A stretch of 64,000 bases of DNA from Comamonadaceae bacterium (GTDB taxonomy: Bacteria > Pseudomonadota > Gammaproteobacteria > Burkholderiales > Burkholderiaceae_C): contig JAIXWZ010000061.1 of the NCBI GenBank assembly GCA_027491035.1, positions 1 to 64,000 of the forward strand, read 5' to 3'. This document shows, piece after piece, positions 55,145 through 64,000 of the stretch (positions are counted from its first letter, which is position 1; the number at the start of each line of letters is the position of its first letter). The notes under the pieces were generated by a model. The model saw nothing but the letters and a program-made list of their open reading frames with translations, ran no database searches and was not told the DNA's origin. The translations under genes and the position numbers were made by a program.

Positions 55145-56383
55145 ATGTCTTCAGATACCGGACTGCGCGACCTGCTGCGGCTGGGCGACTACATGCGCAT
55201 GTGGGGTGCGCGGCTGACCAGCACGGCGGCCCAGCAGATGCTGATGGTGGCCGTCGGCTGGCAGATGTACGAGCTGACCCACAGCGCCTGGGACCTGGGT
55301 TTGGTGGGGCTTTACCAGTTTGCGCCGGCCCTGCTGTTTACCTTGGTGGCCGGTCATGCGGCCGATCGGATGCACCGCGGGCGCATCATCGCGGCCTGTC
55401 TGATCGGACAGGCCCTGGTGGCGCTGGTGCTGCTGGCGGCCACCGCCGGTTGGCGCGATGCCGGTGCTTGGCTCAGCCGCGATCTGCTGCTGGGCCTGTC
55501 GGTGGTGCTGGGGCTGGCCCGCGCATTTCAGATGCCGGCCCAGCAGGCTCTGGCTCCGCTGCTGGTGCCTGCGCCTTTGCTGCCGCGGGCCACCGCCTTC
55601 AATTCAACTGGCACCGAGGTGGCCGTCATTGGCGGTCCGGCCCTCGGCGGCTTGGTGTTCGTGGCCGGCGCCGGCGCGGTTTATGGCTTGTGTCTGGGCT
55701 TGCTGTTGGTGGCCGCCCTGCTGGCCCTGCGCCTGCGCTACCGGCATGTGCCGCCGGCCCATGAGCCGGTCACCCTGGCCAGCGTGTTTGCCGGCCTGAC
55801 CTTTGTCTGGCGCAGCAAGCTCTTGCTCGGTGCGGTCTCGCTCGACCTTTTTGCGGTCTTGCTGGGCGGGGCCACCGCCTTGCTGCCGATGTTTGCCAAG
55901 GATATTTTGCAGGTCGGCCCCTGGGGTCTGGGCTTGCTGCGCGCCGCCCCCGCAGTGGGTGCTTTGCTGATGTCGCTGGTGCTCACGCGCTGGTCGATCG
56001 AGCGGCGCGTGGGCCACAAACTGCTGGCGGCGGTGGCCGTCTATGGCCTGTGCATGCTCGCCTTTGGTCTGTCGACGAGTTTTGTGCTGTCCTTGCTGGT
56101 GCTGGCCATCTCCGGCGCGGCCGATATGGTCAGTGTGGTCATCCGCATGACGTTGGTGCAGCTTGAGACGCCCGACGAGATGCGCGGGCGGGTCAGCGCG
56201 GTCAATTCGATCTTCATCGGCGCGTCCAACCAGCTCGGCGAGTTCGAGTCGGGCGCCACGGCCGCCTGGCTCGGGCCGGTCGGCTCCGTGGTGCTCGGTG
56301 GCGTGGGCACCTTGCTGGTGGCCGCCGCCTGGTTGCGCCTGTTTCCCGGCTTGGCGCAGCGCGACCGCATGCAGGGCTCTTGA
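55145..56383 (+). CDS. MFS transporter (enterobactin-exporter/MFS_3-like)
   Basis: 12-TM; LYQFAPALLFTLVAGHAADRMHRGRIIAACLIGQAL. Confidence 0.85.
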   Translation: MSSDTGLRDLLRLGDYMRMWGARLTSTAAQQMLMVAVGWQMYELTHSAWDLGLVGLYQFAPALLFTLVAGHAADRMHRGRIIAACLIGQALVALVLLAATAGWRDAGAWLSRDLLLGLSVVLGLARAFQMPAQQALAPLLVPAPLLPRATAFNSTGTEVAVIGGPALGGLVFVAGAGAVYGLCLGLLLVAALLALRLRYRHVPPAHEPVTLASVFAGLTFVWRSKLLLGAVSLDLFAVLLGGATALLPMFAKDILQVGPWGLGLLRAAPAVGALLMSLVLTRWSIERRVGHKLLAAVAVYGLCMLAFGLSTSFVLSLLVLAISGAADMVSVVIRMTLVQLETPDEMRGRVSAVNSIFIGASNQLGEFESGATAAWLGPVGSVVLGGVGTLLVAAAWLRLFPGLAQRDRMQGS

Positions 56384-56408
56384 ACCGACCCAGGCCGGCC
56401 AGCGCGGT

Positions 56409-57716
56409 TCAGCGGCCCTGCTGCGCGCGCGAGCGCTGCACGTCCACTGCGCTGACCGCGCCGGCCGAGTGGCCCCAGCTGCTGCGCAGGTGGCTGAGCA
56501 AGTCGGCAATTTCCTGGTTCGAGAGATCGACGATATAGGGCGGCATGCCAAAGGGCCGCGGGTTGCCGGCCGTTGCCGGCGCATAGCCGCCGTGCAGCAC
56601 CATCTGCACCAGATTGACCGGTTGGGCCATGCCCACGGCCCGGTTGCCGGCCAGCGCGGGATAGGCTCCGGGCACCCCCTGGCCTTGCTCGCCGTGGCAT
56701 TGCACGCAGTGCTTGTCGTAGAGGGCCGCACCGGCGCGGTTGGCGGTCGGTGGTGCAGGCTCTGGCAAACGGCTGGCTTGCTCGGGCAGGCGCTGCAGAA
56801 ACACGCCGATGGCTTGCAGGTCGGCCTCGCTCAGGTGCTGCGTGCTGTGCAGCACCACTTCGGCCATCGGCCCCTGGGCCGAGCCGCGCGGCGACACGCC
56901 GGTTTTGAGCAGCGCGACGATGTCGGCCAGGGGCCAGTGCATCACGCCGGCTTCCTCGCGGCTGTTCAGTGACGGCGCATACCAGTTTTGCATCGGGATC
57001 AGGCCGCCGGCCAGATCGAGCGGATTGCTCGCGCCCAGGGCATTGCGCGCCGAATGGCAGGCCGAGCAGTGACCGAGCCCCTGCACCAGATAGGCGCCGC
57101 GCAGCAAGGTGGCATCGGCCTGCGCCTCGACTTTGATTTGCCCGGGCTCAAAGTACAGGGCCCGCCAAAACGCCAGGGCGGCCTGCGTGTTGAAGGGCCA
57201 GCGCAAATCGTGCGCTCGGTTGGGCTGGTGCACCGGCGTCAGGCTGCGCAGGTAGGCGTACATCGCGTCGCTGTCTTCGCGCCGGATCACGCTGTAGTTG
57301 GCGTACGGGAAGGCCGGATAGAGCAGCCGGCCGTCGCGCGAGCGGCCCTCGCGCAGCGCGCGCCAGAAGTCGTCGGCGCTCCAGCGGCCGATGCCGGTCT
57401 GCAGGTCGGGCGTGAGGTTGCCTGCGTAGACGGTGCCAAACGGGGTTTCGATGCCGCGTCCGCCCGAATAGGCTGGGGCCCCCGCGCTTGTGTGGCAGGC
57501 CATGCAGTTGCCGGCCCGCGCCAGGTAGGCGCCTTGCTGCACCGTCTGGGCATCGGCCGGCGCCGCGCTGCGCGATGGGTCAGGGTCACGGGCCGGTTCA
57601 TTGTGGCCCTGCCAGGCCAGCGTGGTGGCCAGCAAGACGCCGATCAAGGCGCTGATGAGGACGCCGATCAGGGCGGCCGCGCGCCAACGTTTGGCTTGTG
57701 GCCGGCTTGGGCTCAT
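56409..57716 (-). CDS. Triheme cytochrome c (alcohol dehydrogenase cytochrome subunit-like)
   Basis: Three CxxCH: NCMACHTSAG, HCSACHSARN, HCVQCHGEQG. Confidence 0.9.
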   Translation of the reverse strand: MSPSRPQAKRWRAAALIGVLISALIGVLLATTLAWQGHNEPARDPDPSRSAAPADAQTVQQGAYLARAGNCMACHTSAGAPAYSGGRGIETPFGTVYAGNLTPDLQTGIGRWSADDFWRALREGRSRDGRLLYPAFPYANYSVIRREDSDAMYAYLRSLTPVHQPNRAHDLRWPFNTQAALAFWRALYFEPGQIKVEAQADATLLRGAYLVQGLGHCSACHSARNALGASNPLDLAGGLIPMQNWYAPSLNSREEAGVMHWPLADIVALLKTGVSPRGSAQGPMAEVVLHSTQHLSEADLQAIGVFLQRLPEQASRLPEPAPPTANRAGAALYDKHCVQCHGEQGQGVPGAYPALAGNRAVGMAQPVNLVQMVLHGGYAPATAGNPRPFGMPPYIVDLSNQEIADLLSHLRSSWGHSAGAVSAVDVQRSRAQQGR

Positions 57717-58361
57717 GGTCGTTGGGGCGCCTTGGCGGTGCCGCACCCCACTGCCGCGTCCTGCACCCCGCGCGGCGCGTTGGAGGGTGCCGCAGCACTG
57801 CCTGCTGGGACGGCTTGCGCGGCCAGCCAGCTGGCCAGCGCTTCAATGTCCTGCGGCTGCAGTCGTTTGGCGATGTCGGCCATGCAGTCCGGCGCGTGGG
57901 CGCGGCGCTTGCCGGTGCGCCAGGCACCGAGCTGGGCGTTGAGGTAGTCGCGCGGCAAACCCAGCAGGCCAGGCACGTGGGGCAGCATCCCGGTCAGGCG
58001 CTGGCCGTGGCATTGGGCGCAGGCCAGCAGCTGGCGCGGGATAGGGCAGCTGCAGGGCCGAAAAATGCTCGGCGATGGCCAGCAGGTACTCGTCGCTCAG
58101 CGGCGCGAGCAGCTGAGTCATCGGTCCATAGTGGCGCCGCCCGTCGCGGAAATTGAGCAGCTGGTTGTAGAGGTAGATCGCTGGCTTGCCCGCGATGCGC
58201 GGGTGATAGCCGTCGGGCGCTGCCCGCCCGCCCGCCCCATGGCAATGGGTGCAAGCCAGGCTGCGCTGGGCCATGCTGTCTTCGAAAATCTGCGTGGCCT
58301 GTGCCGCAGGCGCAAGCAGGCTCAGGCAGATGAGCATCAGGGCCCAAGCCGTGCGTGCCAT
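57713..58361 (-). pseudogene. Dihaem c-type cytochrome, disrupted by an apparent +1 frameshift
   Basis: Signal peptide and CTHCH in one frame to ...HFSALQLPYP; ACAQCHGQRLTGMLPHVPGLLGLPRDYLNAQLGAW continues in another frame; break near 58038-58040. Confidence 0.8.
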
Positions 58362-58368
58362 GTCGATC

Positions 58369-58680
58369 TCAGCCTTGGGCGACCAGCACCAGGTCGCAGG
58401 CGGGATGGGCCACGCAGGGCAGGATGAAGCCCTCGGCCTTTTCCTCGGCGCTCAGCCCGGGCCACTCGATGCGGTAGTGCACCTGACCGCTGTGCAGCCG
58501 GCGCAGGCAGGCGCGGCAGGTGCCGTTGCGGCATGACGCGTGCAACTCGACGCCGGCGGCCTGCGCCGATGCGAGCACGGATTGATCGCTCGGCGCGTCG
58601 ATCGGGCGCGCACCAGGGTGGAGGCTCAGTTGGTGGACGATCGGCCCTTGGCCGATGCACGGCTCGGTATTGCGTGACAT
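58369..58680 (-). CDS. 2Fe-2S ferredoxin
   Basis: ASCRNGTCRACLRRL...FILPC, CX4CX2C plus distal Cys of plant-type ferredoxins. Confidence 0.87.
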   Translation of the reverse strand: MSRNTEPCIGQGPIVHQLSLHPGARPIDAPSDQSVLASAQAAGVELHASCRNGTCRACLRRLHSGQVHYRIEWPGLSAEEKAEGFILPCVAHPACDLVLVAQG

Positions 58681-58793
58681 GTAAGCGGGAATTTAACCGA
58701 TGCCGCTTGCGCCAGTTTGACGCACACACTGGATCGGTTCAAGCAGCCCCGGCCCGAATCGACCGATCCGGGCGACAATCCATGGTTTTGTTC

Positions 58794-59330
58794 ATGAAAA
58801 ATGCCCTCCGAATGACCACCCACACAGTGCGGCCTGCCACCGTGCGCGACGCCAAGGCCATCGCCCGCGTGCACGCCAGCGTCACGCAAGCGCTCCTGCG
58901 CGACATCTTGATGATGGACAAACTCAGCGGCCCTTCCATTGAGGAGCGCCAGGCGTATTGGCGCGAGGCGATCGAATACAGCGAGCCGCAGGTGCAGGTG
59001 GCCATTGAGGGCGAGACCATGGTCGGCTTTGTCGGCTTCGACCGCTCGCGCGACAAAGGCACGCCCTCGACCACCGGCGAGCTCTGGGCGCTGTGCGTCT
59101 TGCCCGACCATGTCCAGCAGGGCATCGGCACCGCCTTGTGGGACGCGGCCCATGACGGGCTCAAGGATGAGGGCTGCACCAAGGTCACGGTGTGGCTGCC
59201 CCTGCGCGACGAGCGGGCCTTGCGGTTTTTTGAGCACAACGGATTCAAGCGCGAAACCAACAGCCTGCGCCTCGTCAGTGCCGGCAGCGCGAAGATGGAA
59301 GAGATCCGCCTGCGCCGCGATTTGCTCTGA
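58794..59330 (+). CDS. GNAT family N-acetyltransferase
   Basis: TVRPATVRDAKAIARVHASVTQALLRD...LWALCVLPDHVQQGIGTALWDAAHD...ERALRFFEHNGFKRE; exact start uncertain (58782/58794/58812). Confidence 0.88.
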   Translation: MKNALRMTTHTVRPATVRDAKAIARVHASVTQALLRDILMMDKLSGPSIEERQAYWREAIEYSEPQVQVAIEGETMVGFVGFDRSRDKGTPSTTGELWALCVLPDHVQQGIGTALWDAAHDGLKDEGCTKVTVWLPLRDERALRFFEHNGFKRETNSLRLVSAGSAKMEEIRLRRDLL

Positions 59331-59377
59331 GGCGCCAGCAGGCGCCGCGGCCCGCACCCTGACGATCCCCTGCCCAG

Positions 59378-60406
59378 ATGACGGCCCAGCCTGAGCGCGC
59401 CCCGCAGTTGCTGCTGGCCCCGATGGAGGGCCTGCTCGACTTTGTGCTGCGCGATGTGCTCACCGGCATCGGTGGCTTCGACAGGTGCGTCAGCGAGTTC
59501 ATCCGCGTGACCGATCAACTGCTGCCGCCGCGGGTCTTCCTGCGCGTGATGCCCGAGCTGCTCAATGCCAGCCGCACCGCGGCCGGCGTGCCGGTGCGCG
59601 CGCAGCTGCTCGGGTCCGATCCGGCGTGCATGGCTGACAACGCCGCCCAGCTGGCCGCACTTGGCTCGGCCGGCATCGATTTGAACTTTGGCTGCCCGGC
59701 CAAGGTCGTCAATCGCCACGGAGGCGGTGCCATCTTGTTGCAAGAGCCGCAGCAATTGCTGCGCATTGTTGAGGCGGTGCGCCGTGCGGTGCCGGCCGAT
59801 GTGCCCGTGTCGGCCAAGATGCGCCTGGGCTACACCCACGACCGCGATGCCGAGCTTTGCGCGCAGGCCATTGAGGCCGGTGGCGCCTCGGAGCTGGTGG
59901 TCCATGCCCGCACGCGCGACGATGGCTACCGCCCACCCGCTTATTGGTCGCGCGTGGCCGATGTCAGGGCGGCCGTGCGCCTGCCGGTGGTGGCCAATGG
60001 CGAGGTCTGGTCGGTCGATGACGCGCGCCGCTGTTTGCGCGAGTCTGGTGCCCATGCGCTCATGCTCGGGCGCGGCGCCGTGGTCGATCCGGCTTTGGCC
60101 GGCAAGCTCAGGCGCGAGCTCGGCTGGCCGCCTGCGGCCTGCGGGCCACGGGCCGCAGGCGAGCTCAGCTGGCCCGAGATGCTGCCACACCTGGAGCGTT
60201 TTTGGCGGCGGGTGTGCGAGCGCATCGAGCCGCGGGCGCGCGCCGGCCGGCTCAAGCAGTGGCTCAATTTTCTGCGCCGTGCGAGCCCGCAGGCCGAACA
60301 GGCCTATCAGCAACTGCGCCGTCTCCAAGACAGCGCCGCTGTCGAGCGCTGGCTGCTTGAGCAGTTGAGCGCGCTGCGGCCCCTGCCGGCACACGCCTGC
60401 GTCTGA
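59378..60406 (+). CDS. dusC: tRNA-dihydrouridine synthase (DusC-like)
   Basis: LLLAPMEGLLDFVLRDVLT, IDLNFGCPAKVVNRHGGGAILLQEPQ, VVHARTRDDGY, LMLGRGAVVDPAL. Confidence 0.92.
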   Translation: MTAQPERAPQLLLAPMEGLLDFVLRDVLTGIGGFDRCVSEFIRVTDQLLPPRVFLRVMPELLNASRTAAGVPVRAQLLGSDPACMADNAAQLAALGSAGIDLNFGCPAKVVNRHGGGAILLQEPQQLLRIVEAVRRAVPADVPVSAKMRLGYTHDRDAELCAQAIEAGGASELVVHARTRDDGYRPPAYWSRVADVRAAVRLPVVANGEVWSVDDARRCLRESGAHALMLGRGAVVDPALAGKLRRELGWPPAACGPRAAGELSWPEMLPHLERFWRRVCERIEPRARAGRLKQWLNFLRRASPQAEQAYQQLRRLQDSAAVERWLLEQLSALRPLPAHACV

Positions 60407-60470
60407 GCGGGCCAGTCGAGCAGGCAGGCTGGCCCAGCGCCAGCGGCATGGGCAGCTAAGATCGCCGCCC

Positions 60471-61418
60471 ATGAATGGCGCCGTTGTCGACTCTCTTGCC
60501 CCGGTGATTTTGCTGATCGCCTCGGGCTATCTGGCCGGGCGCCTGGACTGGCTGGGCCAGGCCTCGCTCAAGGACCTGACCAATCTGATCTTTTTGCTGC
60601 TGTCTCCGGCTTTGCTGTTTCGCACCATGAGCCAGGTGCGCATCGAGCAGCTCGATTTCATGCCGGTGGCGGCCTACTTTTTGGCCGCTGGCATCTTGTT
60701 TGGCAGCATCTTGCTGCTGCAAGGGTTCAGCCGGCGCTCGGCGGTGCTGGCGCTGGCGGGAACGTTTTCAAACACGGTGATGATCGGGATTGCGCTGATC
60801 AACCTGCTCTTTGGTGCCCAGGGCCTGGTGACCTTGCTCACCCTGGTCTCCATCCACGCGCTGGTGTTGTTGACTCTGGCCACCTTGGTGCTTGAAGTGG
60901 CGATGCGCCGCGACGCGGCCGCGCTGCCGGGCCAGGCCGCAGCGCGGCAGTCCACGCTGGCCATTGTGCTGCAGTCCCTCAAGTCCACGGTCTTGCATCC
61001 TGTGCCCCTGCCGATTTTGCTGGGGCTGCTGTACGCGCAGACCGGTTGGGCCATTGCGCCGCTGATCGACAAGCCCCTGGCCCTGCTCGGCTCGGCCCTG
61101 TCGCCGCTGGCCCTGGTGCTGGTGGGCGTGTCCTTGTCGCACACCTCGGTGGGTCAGCACTGGCGCGGCGCTTTGGCGTTGGCGGGCGTCAAGAACCTGC
61201 TCCATCCGGTGCTGGTCTGGGCCCTGTGCCGCTTGTTGGGTGTCGAGGGCTTGCCCATGACCGTCATGGTGGTTACCGCCGCCTTGCCCATTGGAGCCAA
61301 CGTGTTTTTGTTTTCGCAGCGCTACGGCGTGGCCCAGGACCTGGTGACGGCCAGCGTGGCCATGTCGTCCATGCTGGCCATGCTGACGTTGACCGCCACG
61401 CTCGCGCTCATGATCTGA
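60471..61418 (+). CDS. AEC-family (auxin efflux carrier) transporter
   Basis: 10-TM; TNLIFLLLSPALLFRTM, TFSNTVMIGIALINLLFG, AALPIGANVFLFSQRY. Confidence 0.88.
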   Translation: MNGAVVDSLAPVILLIASGYLAGRLDWLGQASLKDLTNLIFLLLSPALLFRTMSQVRIEQLDFMPVAAYFLAAGILFGSILLLQGFSRRSAVLALAGTFSNTVMIGIALINLLFGAQGLVTLLTLVSIHALVLLTLATLVLEVAMRRDAAALPGQAAARQSTLAIVLQSLKSTVLHPVPLPILLGLLYAQTGWAIAPLIDKPLALLGSALSPLALVLVGVSLSHTSVGQHWRGALALAGVKNLLHPVLVWALCRLLGVEGLPMTVMVVTAALPIGANVFLFSQRYGVAQDLVTASVAMSSMLAMLTLTATLALMI

Positions 61419-61484
61419 GGCTCAAGCCGGTGCACGGGCGCTGAGCGAGGGACCGTTGAGCGAGCGTTGCGCCCGCCGAGGTGT

Positions 61485-61934
61485 TTACTGCGATATCTGC
61501 CGGGCCAGCTCGATCTGCCACTCGAAGTAGCGCTGAAAGCCATAAGCCAGCGCGCCCATAAGTGAGGTGGCACCGACCATGAGCGAGCCGATCACGCCGA
61601 TGATGGTCAGCCAGTTGCTGCCGCCCGCGTGCTGGGCCTCTGGGCCCAAGCCGGCGTTAAAGCGCGCGTTCCACCTGTCCTCGGCCATCAAGCCGTACCA
61701 GATGGCATTGAGACAGCAGCCGGCCAGCACCAGGCCCAGCACAGGGATGAGCACCCAGCTCATGGGGTCATCGACGCCCAGACCTCGGGCGCGCATCAGG
61801 CCGTAAAGGCCCAGGGCTGTCGGGATGGGCAAGGCCCAGCCGATCAGGTCGTCCAAACCGTGGAGGTAGAAGCGGTGCAAGCCCAGTGGACCGCCCACAA
61901 AGGCGAGCCAGGTGCTCAAGGTTTTGTTTTTCAT
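61485..61934 (-). CDS. TM2 domain-containing protein
   Basis: MKNKTLSTWLAFVGGPLGLHRFYLHGLDDLIGW. Confidence 0.82.
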   Translation of the reverse strand: MKNKTLSTWLAFVGGPLGLHRFYLHGLDDLIGWALPIPTALGLYGLMRARGLGVDDPMSWVLIPVLGLVLAGCCLNAIWYGLMAEDRWNARFNAGLGPEAQHAGGSNWLTIIGVIGSLMVGATSLMGALAYGFQRYFEWQIELARQISQ

Positions 61935-61976
61935 CGGTGCCCAGATCAAGCCCGTTTGCTGCGGGCTGGGCGCATG

Positions 61977-62522
61977 TTAAGCGAGCGCTTGAGGCGGCGG
62001 GCCCGGCGGGGCTTTGTCCCCGACACCCAGAGCCTTCTCCATCATGACCACGTCGAGCCAGCGGTCAAATTTCCAGCCGCACGACTGCAGCACGCCCACC
62101 TGGGTAAAGCCCAGGGCGCTGTGCACGCCCACCGATCCAGCATTGGCCGAGTCACCGATGACGGCAATGAGCTTGCGAATGCCGGCCGCCTCGGCCTGGC
62201 GGACCAGCTCGGCCAATAGCAGGCGGCCCACGCCGCGCCCCTGCGCCGCGGGATCCAGGTAGATCGAATCTTCGGCCGAATAGCGGTAGGCCGCACGCGG
62301 CTTGAACCAGTTGCAATAGGCAAAGCCCAGCACTTGCGGGCCTTGCGCGGCCACGAGGTAGGGCAGGCCTTTGGCCAGCACATCGGCGCGCCGCTGGCCC
62401 ATCTCGTGCAGGCTGGGCGGCTCGGTTTCGAAGGTGCCCGTGCTGCGGCGCACATGGTGGGCATAGATGTCGGTGATGGCGCCAAGGTCGCCGTCTTGGC
62501 TGGGCCGTACGAGAAGGGTCAT
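61977..62522 (-). CDS. GNAT acetyltransferase (phosphinothricin N-acetyltransferase-like)
   Basis: LVRPSQDGDLGAITDIYAHHVRRSTGTFETEPPS...AEDSIYLDPAAQGRGVGRLLLAELV. Confidence 0.9.
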   Translation of the reverse strand: MTLLVRPSQDGDLGAITDIYAHHVRRSTGTFETEPPSLHEMGQRRADVLAKGLPYLVAAQGPQVLGFAYCNWFKPRAAYRYSAEDSIYLDPAAQGRGVGRLLLAELVRQAEAAGIRKLIAVIGDSANAGSVGVHSALGFTQVGVLQSCGWKFDRWLDVVMMEKALGVGDKAPPGPPPQALA

Positions 62523-62540
62523 GGGCAGGCGCCGACGGGC

Positions 62541-62572
62541 TTGCCGGCTCAAAAGGTGGATCTGACTATAAT
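62541..62572 (+). promoter_or_regulatory. Candidate sigma70 promoter for rpsP-rimM-trmD
   Basis: TATAAT at 62567-62572; weak TTGCCG at 62541 (20-nt spacer, so -35 uncertain). Confidence 0.45.
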
Positions 62573-62674
62573 GGAGGGCTTTGCGGTGTTTGGCTGGCCG
62601 GGTGGCCATGCCGTGTCTCAAGTTCCGCAAGATTTGTGGGGTCCGCCCGGTCCCCACCACCCGAAGGATAAACC

Positions 62675-62926
62675 ATGGTCGTGATTCGACTTTCTCGCGG
62701 CGGCTCCAAGCACCGTCCTTTTTTCAACATCGTTGTGGCGGACAAGCGGGATCGCCGTGATGGCCGCTTCATCGAGCGCATCGGCTTTTACAACCCCCTG
62801 GCCAAGGCGGGCGAAGAAGGTTTGCGCGTGGCCATGGACCGTCTGAGCCACTGGCAAGGCGTCGGCGCCCAGGCCTCGCCCACGGTCGTGCGTCTGGTCA
62901 AGCAGCAGGCGCCGGCTGCCGCCTGA
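62675..62926 (+). CDS. rpsP: 30S ribosomal protein S16
   Basis: [43 protein letters not shown]. Confidence 0.97.
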   Translation: MVVIRLSRGGSKHRPFFNIVVADKRDRRDGRFIERIGFYNPLAKAGEEGLRVAMDRLSHWQGVGAQASPTVVRLVKQQAPAAA

Positions 62927-62937
62927 GCGCGGCAGCG

Positions 62938-63525
62938 ATGTCCGTATTCCAGCCCGCGTCCTTGCCGGACGATGCCGTAGAGGTCGGGCGTGTGCTCGAC
63001 GCCTGGGGCATCAAGGGCTGGGTCAAGGTGCTGGCCCACAGCAGCGAGCCGCAAGCATTGCTCGCGGCCAACCGCTGGTTTGTCCAGCCTCCCGAAGCCC
63101 GGCTGCGCCCGGGCTTTTCAGCTTTCAAGGCGACGGTGGCCCTGAGTGTGGAGCAGTGCAAGGTCCATTCGGACGCGCTGGTGGCCAAGATCGACGGCCT
63201 CGACGACCGCAGCGCCGCCGAAAGCCTCAGGGGCGCGCGCATCTTCCTGCCCCGCAGTGCCTTTGCCGCGACCGCCAGCGACGAGTACTACTGGGTCGAC
63301 TTGATCGGCCTGGACGTGGTCAACCGCCAGGGCGAGCAGCTGGGCCAGGTGCGTGACCTGATGGCCACCGGGCCAACCTCGGTGCTGGTGCTGTCCTACT
63401 CGATGGAGGACGCCGACGGCACGCCGCGGCCGGCCGAGCGCCTGATCCCCTTTGTTTCAGCCTATGTCGATGCGGTCGATCTGCCGGCGCGGCGCATCAC
63501 GGTCGACTGGCAGGCCGATTACTGA
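62938..63525 (+). CDS. rimM: Ribosome maturation factor RimM
   Basis: [22 protein letters not shown]...[22 protein letters not shown]...[27 protein letters not shown]. Confidence 0.95.
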   Translation: MSVFQPASLPDDAVEVGRVLDAWGIKGWVKVLAHSSEPQALLAANRWFVQPPEARLRPGFSAFKATVALSVEQCKVHSDALVAKIDGLDDRSAAESLRGARIFLPRSAFAATASDEYYWVDLIGLDVVNRQGEQLGQVRDLMATGPTSVLVLSYSMEDADGTPRPAERLIPFVSAYVDAVDLPARRITVDWQADY

Positions 63526-63545
63526 GACGGGCGGCGCGAGCGACC

Positions 63546-64000
63546 ATGCGCTTTGACATCGTCACCCTTTTCCCCGAGTTGTTTGCACCGCTGCTGGTCA
63601 GCGGCGTGACGCGGCGGGCCTACGAATCGGGCCAGGTGCAGGTGCGGCTGTGGGACCTGCGCGAGCATGGCGAAGGCGCTTACCGGCGCGTCGATGACCG
63701 GCCTTACGGCGGTGGGCCGGGCATGGTCATGCTGGCCCAACCGCTGCTTGAGTGTTTGCAGCGCATCCGCGCCGACCGGCCGACTGCCGCGCCAGTGGTG
63801 CTTTTTTCGCCGGCCGGCCCTGCGCTGGACCATGCGGCGGTGAGCCAGTGGGCCGGCAGCGAGGGGGCGATCTTGATTTGCGGGCGTTACGAGGGCGTGG
63901 ACCAGCGCTTCATCGATGCCCATGTCGACCAGCAGATCAGCCTGGGCGACTTTGTGCTGTCGGGCGGCGAGATCGCCGCCATGGCGCTGCTCGACGCGGT
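63546..64000 (+). CDS. trmD: tRNA (guanine-N1)-methyltransferase TrmD, partial at window edge
   Basis: [62 protein letters not shown]...[11 protein letters not shown]...[11 protein letters not shown]. Confidence 0.96.
   Translation, partial: MRFDIVTLFPELFAPLLVSGVTRRAYESGQVQVRLWDLREHGEGAYRRVDDRPYGGGPGMVMLAQPLLECLQRIRADRPTAAPVVLFSPAGPALDHAAVSQWAGSEGAILICGRYEGVDQRFIDAHVDQQISLGDFVLSGGEIAAMALLDA

Overview
The window is a GC-rich chromosomal segment that looks like a Burkholderiales/Comamonadaceae-type betaproteobacterium (inferred from gene content and order; taxonomy not tested). The left third (about 0.5-23.7 kb) is a catabolic locus for a hydrophobic acid or terpenoid/alicyclic-like compound. 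It includes a 15-gene co-directional array (thiolase, P450, Bug binding protein, CoA ligase, Liv-type ABC transporter, acyl-CoA synthetase, SDR, TetR, acyl-CoA dehydrogenase, aldehyde dehydrogenase, enoyl-CoA hydratase), followed by a second Bug/CoA-ligase pair, an MDR oxidoreductase and an alpha/beta hydrolase. At 23.7-25.0 kb a tRNA-Arg(ACG) gene is flanked by a 105-bp att-like direct repeat. The repeat encloses a ~1.1 kb islet with no integrase, carrying a higB-higA pair and a third, translationally overlapping, unexplained ORF. Next is a yybP-ykoY-type (Mn2+) riboswitch leader and TerC, then greB, a MATE pump and the spoT/rpoZ/gmk/yicC block, trxB, ftsK-lolA-rarA, a second livHMGF operon and rhlE. 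A small degraded defence/TA islet follows (hsdR remnant, AbrB/PIN pair), then ettA, a TonB receptor/MFS locus, a cytochrome c/ferredoxin module with an apparent +1 frameshift, dusC, and rpsP-rimM-trmD at the right edge. The most unusual items are the tRNA-borne three-gene TA islet with its candidate leaderless promoter/operator, the hsdR/TA scar, the REP-like and dispersed palindromic repeats, and the frameshifted dihaem cytochrome. No searches were run; all family calls come from reading motifs in the translated sequence.
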